Shown here in pieces: positions 44,124-50,639 of a DNA stretch of 64,000 nucleotides. Made by a program: the position numbers and the translations under genes. Source of the stretch: DAOUAG01 sp034432935 (GTDB taxonomy: Bacteria > Chloroflexota > Dehalococcoidia > SM23-28-2 > RBG-16-64-32); NCBI GenBank assembly GCA_034432935.1, contig DAOUBD010000045.1, positions 1 through 64,000 of the forward strand, written 5' to 3'. Position 1 is the stretch's first letter. Each line of letters begins with the position of its first letter. The notes beneath the pieces are model-generated. The model did not search any database and was not told the origin of the DNA. It worked only from the letters and a program-made list of their open reading frames with translations.

Positions 44124-45098
44124 TTAGGCTGGGACGCCGGCGGCGAGGCGGACGCCCTCTACCATGCGCTTCAGTTTCTCGAAGGCTACCTCTCTGGGGA
44201 GGTACTCGAGGCCGCAGGACGGGTTGACATAGACCCGTTCGGGGGGAACGCAGTCCCAGAGACGCCGGAGGGCGTCGCTGATCTGTTGCGGGGTCTCGAG
44301 GCGGGTGTTGCGCCCGTCGACGATGCCGAAGCCGAGTTTCTTGTCGAAACGACCTTGGCGCAGGGCGTCCCAGTTGGGGGGGCCAGCGACGAAGTCGAGG
44401 CCGATGACCTCGATGGGGAGTTCGAGGAGGCGGGGCAGGACGCCGGCGGCGCTGCCGAACCAGGTGTACAGGCCCCGCTCGCCCCCGAGGCCATCGAGGA
44501 CGTGGGTTAGCGCGCGGCAGGCGACTTCGATATCGTCCTTGCGGAAGATGATGACGGGGTCGTTGATCTGGATGTACTGGGCGCCAGCAGCGGCGAGGGC
44601 TTGGGCCTCCTGGCGAAGGGCCTCAGCGTAGGCCATGGCCAGCTTCTCGCGGCTGCCGTAGTGCATATCAGCGGAGAGGGCGGCGAGGGTATAAGGCCCC
44701 GGGAGGACGGCCTTCACCGGCTTGGGGCTATGCTGCGCGGCGAACTGGTAGTCGCGCACCAGGAGGGGGCCCGGCCAGGTGACGGGGCCGGTGACCTCGG
44801 GTTGGCGGAAGTAGGTGTTGGTATCCAGGTAGCGCTGAAGTCCGCCGGCCTCGACGCCGCGCAGGCGGCAGGCGAAGTAGGTCTGGTCGTCATCCCAGCG
44901 GATCTGGCCGTCGGTGATGATGTCGACCCCAGCTTCGGCCTGCTCCTGAATGACCTCGATGGTGACCTCGTCCTGGACGCGGGCGAGCTCTTCATCGGTT
45001 ATCTCGCCGCGGTCCCGCCGGTTGATGGCGATGCGGAGGCGAGCTGGCCGGGGTCTATTGGGTATCTTAGGGTAGCTGCCTACGACGGTTGTGAGCAT
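44124..45098 (-). CDS. Core-MetE-like protein, HxC motif not conserved
   Basis: This 324-residue paralogue of the downstream gene has the same fold markers: MLTTVVGSYPKIPNRPRP, an LAAAGAQYIQINDPVI barrel strand, and VYVNPSCGLEYLPREVA near the C terminus. Where its neighbour has HTHIC, it has GLYTWFGSAAG, so two expected zinc ligands are absent, and the Glu-type position reads IGLDFVAG. It is either a methyltransferase with a different metal site or a partner subunit. It shares an operon with the 64-residue gene (9-nt gap) and the HxC paralogue. Confidence 0.75.
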   Translation of the reverse strand: MLTTVVGSYPKIPNRPRPARLRIAINRRDRGEITDEELARVQDEVTIEVIQEQAEAGVDIITDGQIRWDDDQTYFACRLRGVEAGGLQRYLDTNTYFRQPEVTGPVTWPGPLLVRDYQFAAQHSPKPVKAVLPGPYTLAALSADMHYGSREKLAMAYAEALRQEAQALAAAGAQYIQINDPVIIFRKDDIEVACRALTHVLDGLGGERGLYTWFGSAAGVLPRLLELPIEVIGLDFVAGPPNWDALRQGRFDKKLGFGIVDGRNTRLETPQQISDALRRLWDCVPPERVYVNPSCGLEYLPREVAFEKLKRMVEGVRLAAGVPA

Positions 45099-45107
45099 TC
45101 GGAGTTG

Positions 45108-45302
45108 TCAGTCCTTCCCTTCCTCTGTGCTTTTCTTCAGCCTTTCTATCTCCTCTTTGACCTCGGCAAGCTCCTCTTCCAGCTCCTCGCGGTATTCCTC
45201 CAGCATGCGGAGGTATTCCTCGCGGCGGGGGAACCGCCAAGCGCTCCGGAACCAGAAGCCGAAGGGAGGAGCGAAGCCGAAGCGAAACCAGCGGTGCCTC
45301 AT
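45108..45302 (-). CDS. 64-residue protein: aromatic/basic N terminus, coiled-coil C terminus
   Basis: It has a Phe/Trp/Arg-rich start (MRHRWFRFGFAPPFGFWFR) and then a Glu-rich heptad-like helix (EEYREELEEELAEVKEEIE). The layout resembles DUF5320-type small proteins, but only loosely. It is considered real because GGGAGGT lies 8 nt before the ATG, a TTGACC-18-TAGAGT promoter stands upstream, and it leads the core-MetE pair. A role as a small scaffold or membrane-surface peptide is speculation. Confidence 0.65.
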   Translation of the reverse strand: MRHRWFRFGFAPPFGFWFRSAWRFPRREEYLRMLEEYREELEEELAEVKEEIERLKKSTEEGKD

Positions 45303-45377
45303 GGTGGCGACCTCCCGGAGGGTGTTGTTCTCAGGCGGTCCGGCGGGGGCGCTAGGCTGCCTGCGCCTTCAGGGGCG

Positions 45378-45407
45378 ACTCTAGCACGGGCGCGCCGGCG
45401 GGGTCAA
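45378..45407 (-). promoter_or_regulatory. Promoter of the 64-aa/core-MetE operon
   Basis: On the minus strand: TTGACC (45402-45407), an 18-bp spacer and TAGAGT (45378-45383), about 76 nt before the start of the 64-residue gene. Confidence 0.5.
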
Positions 45408-45464
45408 TCGTATGTGGGGCGGACGGCCGTCGCAGAGGCGGGGGAATTGGGTGACGATCTGCCC

Positions 45465-45494
45465 TTGGGCTTTCCGCCCCGGTAGGGCTAGAAT
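45465..45494 (+). promoter_or_regulatory. Promoter of the Hint/DUF559 gene
   Basis: TTGGGC (45465-45470), an 18-bp spacer and TAGAAT (45489-45494). The predicted start is about 25 nt before the GTG at 45525. Confidence 0.4.
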
Positions 45495-45524
45495 TGCCGC
45501 AACTTGAAAAAGCGTAGGTAGAGG

Positions 45525-46754
45525 GTGAGCAAGAACGAAGGCGGCGTCGTCGCCGCACTCTTCTGCGTGCGCAGGGGGACGCGGGTGTTGACCCCCCTCT
45601 GTCCCCCCGTCAACGGTGGGATGGCCCCCCTCTGTCCCCCCGTCAACGGGGGGAGTGCCCCCCTCAGTCGCCCCGGCGACGGGGGGAGTGCCCCCTCCCC
45701 GATGTCGGGGAGGGCTGGGGTGGGGTACTCCTCCGCCCCCGTCGAAGACCTTCGGCCGGGCGACTGGGTCCTCGCCCACGATGGCCAGCCTCACCGCGTG
45801 CTGCGGGCCGTCCGCAGGCGTTACCAAGGGACCCTGGTGGCCATTCGACACCGCCTAGCCCAAGCGCCGCTGTGGGTGACCGGTCACCATCGGGTTCTTT
45901 GCCAAAAGCGCACCCTCTCCTACGGCGCCAGACGCACGTGGAACCACATCCCTGGGGGACATTTCGCCCGCTCACGCGAGTTGCGGAAGGGTATGACTGG
46001 GGCCGAACGCCGGCTCTGGCAAGCTCTCCGCGGCGAGCAGTTGGGAGTAAAATTCCGCCGACAGCATCCGGTTGGGCCCTATATCGCGGACTTCTATTCG
46101 TGGGAAGCCGGCCTTGTCGTCGAGGTGGACGGTGACTCCCACTTCGCAACGGGGGCCCAGGAGTACGACGCTGCGCGAACGGCATACCTCGAAGCCCTTG
46201 GGCTGACGGTTGTGCGGGTCACAAACGACGATGTCCTCCGGCACTGTGACGCCGTGGTGGAGTGGATCCTCCAAGCCGTACAGGATGCGATTCCATCTGA
46301 GGATCACTACCGAGAGTGGCGCCGCGCCGCCAGCCTAAGGGAGGGAGACGCTGTCTTCACGCTCGTCGATGCCGGCGCCCGTCAACGGGGGGAGGGCCCC
46401 CCTCTCTCCCCCCGTCAACGGGGGGAGGGCCCCCCTCGGTCGCCCCGTCAACGGGGGGAGTGCCCCCCTCGGTCGCCCCGTCAACGAGGGGAGTGCCCCC
46501 CTCTCTCCCCCCGTCAACGAGGGGAGTGCCCCCCTCGGTTCCCGCGTCAACGGGGGGAGGGCCCCCTCCCCGATGTCGGGGAGGGCTGGGGTGGGGCCAC
46601 CCTGCTACCGGTGGAAATCACCGCCATCGCGCAAATTGAAACGGACGAAGAGGTCTGGGACCTCGAGGTCGAGGGCGCGCATTCCTTCCTGACCGAGGTC
46701 TGTGCCCTGTATGACTGCGGCTCCCGTAGCGTAAGCCCGTGGCCGAGAAGTTGA
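45525..46754 (+). CDS. Free-standing Hint (intein-type) protein with embedded DUF559 endonuclease and repeat-encoded insertions
   Basis: This 409-residue ORF starts at GTG. Intein-type block A begins at Cys14 (CVRRGTRVLT) and resumes at 72-90 (PVEDLRPGDWVLAHDG). Block B is APLWVTGHHRVLC (about 114-126, TxxH). Residues about 145-250 form a DUF559 (Vsr-like PD-D/ExK) endonuclease: TGAERRLWQALRG, VKFRRQHPVGPYIADF, LVVEVDGDSHF. The Hint then continues with WRRAASLREGDAVFTLV (265-281), VEITAIAQIETDEEVWDLEV and EGAHSFLTEVCALYD before Cys398. The usual terminal His-Asn is Tyr396-Asp397. Residues 24-67 and 285-358 are encoded by palindromic repeat arrays. Only 13 residues precede and 12 follow the Hint fold, so there is no real host protein. 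It may be an intein relic, an intein-like domain, or an active mobile endonuclease. Confidence 0.75.
   Translation: MSKNEGGVVAALFCVRRGTRVLTPLCPPVNGGMAPLCPPVNGGSAPLSRPGDGGSAPSPMSGRAGVGYSSAPVEDLRPGDWVLAHDGQPHRVLRAVRRRYQGTLVAIRHRLAQAPLWVTGHHRVLCQKRTLSYGARRTWNHIPGGHFARSRELRKGMTGAERRLWQALRGEQLGVKFRRQHPVGPYIADFYSWEAGLVVEVDGDSHFATGAQEYDAARTAYLEALGLTVVRVTNDDVLRHCDAVVEWILQAVQDAIPSEDHYREWRRAASLREGDAVFTLVDAGARQRGEGPPLSPRQRGEGPPRSPRQRGECPPRSPRQRGECPPLSPRQRGECPPRFPRQRGEGPLPDVGEGWGGATLLPVEITAIAQIETDEEVWDLEVEGAHSFLTEVCALYDCGSRSVSPWPRS
45592..45725 (+). repeat. Array 1: three 33-bp palindromic repeats plus a 35-bp terminal unit
   Basis: Units at 45592-45624, 45625-45657 and 45658-45690, then a different 35-bp end unit at 45691-45725. 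The core of a unit is a palindrome: arms CTCCCCCCGT and ACGGGGGGAG in the best copies, loop CA. The end unit has arms CCCTCCCCGA and TCGGGGAGGG. Here the array is read as the 11-residue peptide PLCPPVNGGSA. The 33-bp length preserves frame for any copy number. Confidence 0.93.
46378..46596 (+). repeat. Array 2: five-and-a-half 33-bp palindromic repeats plus the same 35-bp terminal unit
   Basis: A partial unit (46378-46396) is followed by units at 46397, 46430, 46463, 46496 and 46529. The end unit at 46562-46596 is identical over 35 bp to that of array 1 and in the same orientation. Here the array is read as the peptide GECPPRSPRQR, a different frame from array 1. The two arrays bracket the second part of block A, block B and the DUF559 domain. 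Confidence 0.93.
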
Positions 46755-46797
46755 GGCGCCGGCGGGTAGAGCCGGAGGGGGTGCCGTTATGCGCCCG

Positions 46798-47481
46798 TCA
46801 CGGCTTGCGGACGCGGATCTTGGCGGCGATGTGCAGGGCCAACGGCACGGAGGCGCCATCGCGCTCCACGATGACGATGCCCGTGGAAGGGGATGCCTCG
46901 AGCACCTTGAGGCGATTGCCCGGCGTGATCCTCCCTCGTTCCAGATAGTTGAGGACTTCGCGGTCCTCTTCCAGCTCCTCGGATATGAACTCGATGGTGG
47001 CCTCTTGGCCTGGGGAGAGGGCAGTGATTGGGAGGAGATCCGCGGGTAGCCGAGCGCCGGTGCCCGGTATGGGGCTGCCGTGGGGACAGGTGGTAGGGTT
47101 GCCGGCGAGCTCGAAGATGCGCTTTTCCAGCTTGGGGGTGATGGCATGCTCGAAGTGGTGGGCTTCCTCGTGGGCCTCGGCCCAGCCCAGGCCCATGACG
47201 TCGACGAGGAACCGTTCGGCCAGGCGATGGCGGCGGGTGATGTCCTCGGCCAGGGCCCGCCCTCTGGGCGTGAGGTGGACGACCTTGCGGGCGTCGAGCT
47301 CCACCAGACCGTCGCGGGCCATGCGGCGCACCGTGGCCCAAGCGGTGGGCGGCGTCACGTGCATGCGACGGGCGAGGCGGGCGGATATGACGGTCTCGCC
47401 TTCGCCTTCCAGGCTGTAGATGGCCTGGAGGTAGTCTTCCACGGTGGCTGTTGGGTGGGCTATGGATTCAGTTTTCTGCAC
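46798..47481 (-). CDS. DtxR/MntR-type metal-dependent transcriptional regulator
   Basis: This 227-residue protein has three domains. The winged helix is at about 10-75 (VEDYLQAIYSLE, SARLARRMHVTPPTAWATVR). The metal-binding dimerisation domain is at about 76-145, with EEAHHFEHAITPKLEKRIF and GNPTTCPHGSPIP, which carry His/Glu/Cys ligands. The C-terminal SH3-like FeoA domain is at about 155-227. Metal-bound family members repress iron or manganese uptake genes. It is divergent from an FTR1 permease, and DtxR-box-like sites lie over both promoters, so iron sensing (IdeR-like) and autoregulation are likely. The exact metal is not proven. Confidence 0.92.
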   Translation of the reverse strand: MQKTESIAHPTATVEDYLQAIYSLEGEGETVISARLARRMHVTPPTAWATVRRMARDGLVELDARKVVHLTPRGRALAEDITRRHRLAERFLVDVMGLGWAEAHEEAHHFEHAITPKLEKRIFELAGNPTTCPHGSPIPGTGARLPADLLPITALSPGQEATIEFISEELEEDREVLNYLERGRITPGNRLKVLEASPSTGIVIVERDGASVPLALHIAAKIRVRKP

Positions 47482-47496
47482 GGCAAACTCCGCAAG

Positions 47497-47515
47497 ATAG
47501 CTTAGCCTAATTCGG
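47497..47515. promoter_or_regulatory. Iron-box-like operator at the regulator promoter
   Basis: The 19-bp segment contains TAGCTTAGCCTAA and matches the DtxR/IdeR consensus TTAGGTTAGCCTAACCTAA at 12 positions, including the central TTAGCCTAA. It overlaps the -10 box of the dtxR-type gene and so fits autorepression. Confidence 0.5.
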
Positions 47516-47527
47516 CTTCTGACTCAA
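47499..47527 (-). promoter_or_regulatory. Promoter of the DtxR-type regulator
   Basis: On the minus strand TTGAGT (47522-47527), 17 bp and TAAGCT (47499-47504), just upstream of the ATG at 47481. Confidence 0.45.
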
Positions 47528-47636
47528 GGGAGCCAAGGCGCAATCAAAGGGTACCAGTGGGCGGGATTAGGACGGGACAGCGAGTCCTTATTTTAGTGAC
47601 CACTTGGAAATTTTGTGAAATCGCCCGCAATTCGTC

Positions 47637-47665
47637 TTGACATAGGCCTGTTCTTAGGCAATACT
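47637..47665 (+). promoter_or_regulatory. Promoter of the FTR1 permease gene
   Basis: A consensus TTGACA (47637-47642), 17 bp and AATACT (47660-47665), 62 nt before the ATG. Confidence 0.55.
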
Positions 47666-47672
47666 AATAACG
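47654..47672. promoter_or_regulatory. Second iron-box-like operator, over the FTR1 promoter
   Basis: TTAGG and CTAA half-sites (47654-47658 and 47664-47667) match the DtxR-box consensus at 10 of 19 positions. They lie across the spacer and -10 of the FTR1 promoter, placed to block transcription when iron is plentiful. Confidence 0.4.
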
Positions 47673-47727
47673 CAGAGGAGCCACAACGTAGCGCGTGTGG
47701 GCGTAGGCCACCCTAGAAAGCAGAATC

Positions 47728-49122
47728 ATGACCAGCAGCTTTCTGATAATGCTCCGGGAGGGCCTAGAGGCGGGTTTGATAGTCGCCATAGTCCTGGCCT
47801 ATCTGCGGCAGATCGATAGGCGCGATGCCTTCCCAGCGGTAGGTGCGGGCGCTGCGGCTGCTGCCTTAGCCAGCCTGGGGGTGGGCACCGGGCTGTATTT
47901 CGCCATCGGCGGTCTTCACGGCAGGGCAGAGGTGCTGGCCTTCGCGGGGACGAGCCTGGTGGCCTGCGCTGTGCTGACCTGGATGCTCTTCTGGATGCGA
48001 CAGCAGAGCCGGACCCTGGGCGCCCGCATCCGGCAGCAGGTGGACCGGGCGTTGGCCGTGGGAACGGTGACGGCGCTGGCTTCGGTGGTCTTTTTCGGAG
48101 TGCTGCGGGAGGGACTGGAGACGGTGCTGTTCCTCTTGGCCGTAGCTCTTGACCGTTCGGCGCTAGACCTGGTGCTGGGGGCTGGCGTGGGGCTGGCCGG
48201 CGCGGCCGGCCTGAGCTACGTGTTCTATCAGGGCGGGCGCCGGGTGGACCTGCGCTTGTTCTTCCAGGTCACGGGTAGCCTGATCATCCTGGTGGCGGCG
48301 GGCCTGGCCTCGCGAGGCGTGGGCTGGCTACAGGAGGCCAGCGTGATCAACACGTTCCGCTGGCCGTTGTTCGATGTGAGCGGGAGCCCTCTGCTGGGGC
48401 ACGGCGTGTTCGCCGAGTTTCTCAACGGGCTTTTCGGCTGGAACCCCCATCCGTCGCTGGAGGAGGCCGTCGTGTGGCTGGCCTTTGCGGCGGGCGCCTC
48501 CTTCTTCTTCCACCTCGGGACCGCTCCTCTCGCCGTAGCGGGCCGGTTGGCCGGGCGCCTGCTCCCGGGGCAGACGGGCCCCCTACGGGCGCCAGCGTCG
48601 GCCCCGGTGTTGGCCGTGACCTTGGCCGTGGCGGCCATCGCCGGCATCGGGCTTCTGGGCCTGAGCACGGCGGATGCCACGCGTCCGGCGGGAACGGTCG
48701 GGCTGGGCGAGAAACGGGAGGAGCGGGTGAAAGGGGAGCTGGCCACCCTCACGGTGGAGTTGGGCCGGGGCTTCATAAGGCTTGAGCCAAGCGAGCTGAA
48801 GGCGGAAGAGATCGAGCTGGACGTACGCAACCTGGACGATCAGGCCCACGAGGCGGTGTTCATCGCCACGGACCTGCGGCCCGACGGCCTTCCTGTTGAC
48901 CGCGATACCAACGTGGTCGATACCTCGGGTCTAAGGGTGGTAGGCGAGGTGGAGGCGTTCCGCCCGGGAGAGAAGCCAGTGTTCGAGGCATCTGGCGAAG
49001 CCGAGGCAGGAGAGGCGGAGGAAGGAACGGAGGCTGACCTGCCTGCGGGCCGCTACGTCGTGATCTGCAACCTGCCTGGGCATTACCAGGCTGGGATGCA
49101 CGCCGTCCTCATCGTCCACTAG
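47728..49122 (+). CDS. efeU: FTR1/EfeU-type iron permease with C-terminal cupredoxin domain
   Basis: This 464-residue protein has an N-terminal part (about 1-310) with seven or so membrane segments and two REGLE motifs (LREGLEAGLIVAIVL near residue 10, LREGLETVLFLLAVAL near 126), the iron-binding signature of FTR1/EfeU. Residues about 335-464 form a cupredoxin resembling the EfeO N-terminal domain. Its type I copper-like ligands are HEAVF (His) and CNLPGHYQAGM (Cys, His, Met). In EfeUOB systems the cupredoxin is a separate protein that handles iron before uptake. Here one chain carries both, and no EfeB peroxidase is nearby. Likely role: high-affinity iron uptake repressed by the divergent regulator. 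Confidence 0.9.
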   Translation: MTSSFLIMLREGLEAGLIVAIVLAYLRQIDRRDAFPAVGAGAAAAALASLGVGTGLYFAIGGLHGRAEVLAFAGTSLVACAVLTWMLFWMRQQSRTLGARIRQQVDRALAVGTVTALASVVFFGVLREGLETVLFLLAVALDRSALDLVLGAGVGLAGAAGLSYVFYQGGRRVDLRLFFQVTGSLIILVAAGLASRGVGWLQEASVINTFRWPLFDVSGSPLLGHGVFAEFLNGLFGWNPHPSLEEAVVWLAFAAGASFFFHLGTAPLAVAGRLAGRLLPGQTGPLRAPASAPVLAVTLAVAAIAGIGLLGLSTADATRPAGTVGLGEKREERVKGELATLTVELGRGFIRLEPSELKAEEIELDVRNLDDQAHEAVFIATDLRPDGLPVDRDTNVVDTSGLRVVGEVEAFRPGEKPVFEASGEAEAGEAEEGTEADLPAGRYVVICNLPGHYQAGMHAVLIVH

Positions 49123-49123
49123 T

Positions 49124-49296
49124 TAGACAAAAAAGATTCGAGCCGGTGGGTCCGACCTTCCTACCGGCTCGTTTCTTCTTTGACTGCGGGCGGGAGGGGG
49201 TACAACCGTCCGCTGCTTTGCGATTACAGGTTAGCAAGGCCGATAGGAGGTCTGGGTTAAGTGTCGGTGAAGGGCTGGTAACAGTTGCGTGAGAAT
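49124..49296. repeat. Tandem non-coding hairpin element, copy A
   Basis: About 173 bp after the FTR1 stop. It has an A-rich lead, a 9-bp stem (49139-49147 with 49163-49171), then TTTCTTCTTT, a GCGGGCGGGAGGGGGT tract and an end sequence containing AACAGTTGCGTGAGA. T-runs occur on both strands beside the hairpin, so it can serve as a terminator in either direction. Copy B repeats the whole layout. Confidence 0.7.
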
Positions 49297-49327
49297 TTCT
49301 AGCGCCTTGGCCAGAGGCAGAGGGGCG

Positions 49328-49493
49328 GCAGAAAAAGTTTGAGCCGGTTGACCGACCATTGCTCAACCGGCTCCTATTTTTCTGCGGGGCGGGAGGGGGT
49401 GTAACCGCACCGCTGCTCTGCCCGTAATATAGGGCGTGCGTAAGGGCCAATGGTTAAGGGATGGTTAGATGCCGGTAATAGTTGCGTGAGATT
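49328..49493. repeat. Tandem non-coding hairpin element, copy B
   Basis: About 166 bp, same order as copy A: an A-rich lead, an 11-bp stem (49341-49351 with 49363-49373), TATTTTTCTG, a GCGGGGCGGGAGGGGGT tract, and AATAGTTGCGTGAGA at the end. Identity with copy A is high at both ends and lower in the middle. The remaining gap to the nuo promoter (49494-49671) shows nothing recognisable. Confidence 0.7.
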
Positions 49494-49671
49494 GTAGCCC
49501 CACCGCTGGCGCGCCCATGGTCTAAGCGTGAGCCCGCGGGGGCATCGCGCTTCGGCAGCTGCCAGCTCGCGCCCGGAATGATAGCTGCTGGCGTGTCCAT
49601 CCTCGCCCAGGCCCGGTGCGGTAGGCGCCGGGTGGCTGATGGGCCAGCCGGAGGCAAGTGGGCAGAGCGCC

Positions 49672-49700
49672 TTGTCCGTGTATGGGGCCTGTGCTATACT
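49672..49700 (+). promoter_or_regulatory. Promoter of the nuo operon
   Basis: TTGTCC (49672-49677), exactly 17 bp and TATACT (49695-49700) with a TGTGC extension before it. The start would be near 49707, 43 nt before nuoA. Confidence 0.65.
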
Positions 49701-49749
49701 CCGGCGCGAACAGTTAAGGATAAAATTCACAAACTGAGACTCTTTTGCC

Positions 49750-50121
49750 ATGCTGCCGGAATGGGGCCAGGTCGGGTTTCTCGTGCTGATGGCGGTGCTG
49801 TTCCCCATCGGCGGCATCGGCAGTTCGTGGCTCCTAGGCCGCCTGGGGTTGCGTCCCGAGAGGCCCGACCGGGTGAAGGAGGACACCTACGAGTGCGGGG
49901 TGGAGACGGAAGGGCCCACCTGGGTGCAGTTCAACTTCCGCTACTACTACTTCGCGCTGCTGTTCGTCATCTTTGACGTCGAGGCGGTCTTCCTCTACCC
50001 CTGGGCAGTGTCGGCCCAGAGGCTAGCCGTGGCGGGCTTCATCGAGGTCGTGACCTTCGTCGTTGTGCTGTTGGTGGGCCTGCTCTACGCATGGCGCAAG
50101 AATGCGCTGGAGTGGAGCTAG
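49750..50121 (+). CDS. nuoA: NADH-quinone oxidoreductase subunit A
   Basis: This 123-residue protein has three membrane helices. The conserved loop YECGVETEGPTWVQFNFRYY is in near-standard form, followed by FALLFVIFDVEAVFLYPWAV, the signature of the second helix. It is part of the membrane arm beside the quinone site. It is the first gene of a long operon. nuoC, not nuoB, follows after one base. Confidence 0.94.
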   Translation: MLPEWGQVGFLVLMAVLFPIGGIGSSWLLGRLGLRPERPDRVKEDTYECGVETEGPTWVQFNFRYYYFALLFVIFDVEAVFLYPWAVSAQRLAVAGFIEVVTFVVVLLVGLLYAWRKNALEWS

Positions 50122-50122
50122 G

Positions 50123-50638
50123 ATGACCATCGGCGTCACCGGGTTGGAGCTGGCGCACAGAATAGAGCAGGGGTTCCCGGGGGCGGTGGAGGATGCCGCG
50201 CCAGAGGCGGTGACGGTCAGGCGGGACCGGTGGCTGGAGGTGGCGCCCCTCCTGAGGGATGGGCAAGACCTCCAGTTCAAGTACCTCAACTCCCTTACGG
50301 CTGTGGACCGGCTGGAGTACTTCGAGGTCGTGTATCACATAACCTCCATCCGCTTCAACCGCATGGCCGCCGTCAAGGTGCGGACCGAGGGCCGGAATGA
50401 TGCCTGGGTGCCTTCCGTGGTAGGGGTGTGGCCAGGGGCGCAACTCCAGGAGCGGGAGGCGTACGACCTCATGGGGATCGTCTTCGAGGGGCACCCGGAC
50501 CTGAGGCGCATCTTCCTGTGGGAGGGCTTCTCAGGGCACCCGCTGCGCAAGGACTTCCTGAATCTGCCGGGCGGCAAGATGGCGGGCCTGGAGCGCTTCC
50601 CCGGGGAGCCCGGCGAGCCTTTGGGGGGCAGGGGCTAA
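50123..50638 (+). CDS. nuoC: NADH-quinone oxidoreductase subunit C
   Basis: From ATG 50123 the protein is 171 residues. It shows LQFKYLNSLTAVDRLEYFEV and the family end motif ERVFDLMGI-like EREAYDLMGIVFEGHPDLRR, then FLWEGFSGHPLRKDF. It belongs to the peripheral arm connecting to NuoD. The open frame extends upstream into nuoA and is not used. Confidence 0.94.
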   Translation: MTIGVTGLELAHRIEQGFPGAVEDAAPEAVTVRRDRWLEVAPLLRDGQDLQFKYLNSLTAVDRLEYFEVVYHITSIRFNRMAAVKVRTEGRNDAWVPSVVGVWPGAQLQEREAYDLMGIVFEGHPDLRRIFLWEGFSGHPLRKDFLNLPGGKMAGLERFPGEPGEPLGGRG

Positions 50639-50639
50639 G

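Noticed and set aside
45592..46596. CRISPR-like array of 33-bp repeats
   Set aside because: The units are directly adjacent with no spacers, lie inside an open reading frame, and no cas genes are near. They are tandem palindromic repeats.
45592..46596. Composite transposon bounded by direct repeats
   Set aside because: The bracketing arrays are direct, but there is no transposase, no target-site duplication that can be seen, and the inner segment contains Hint sequence as well as the nuclease. Movement as a unit is not supported.
49109..49886. Minus-strand frames across the tandem hairpin elements
   Set aside because: Translation gives Ser/Pro-rich text that simply mirrors the repeats, with stops and frame changes between copies. 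The region is better treated as non-coding.
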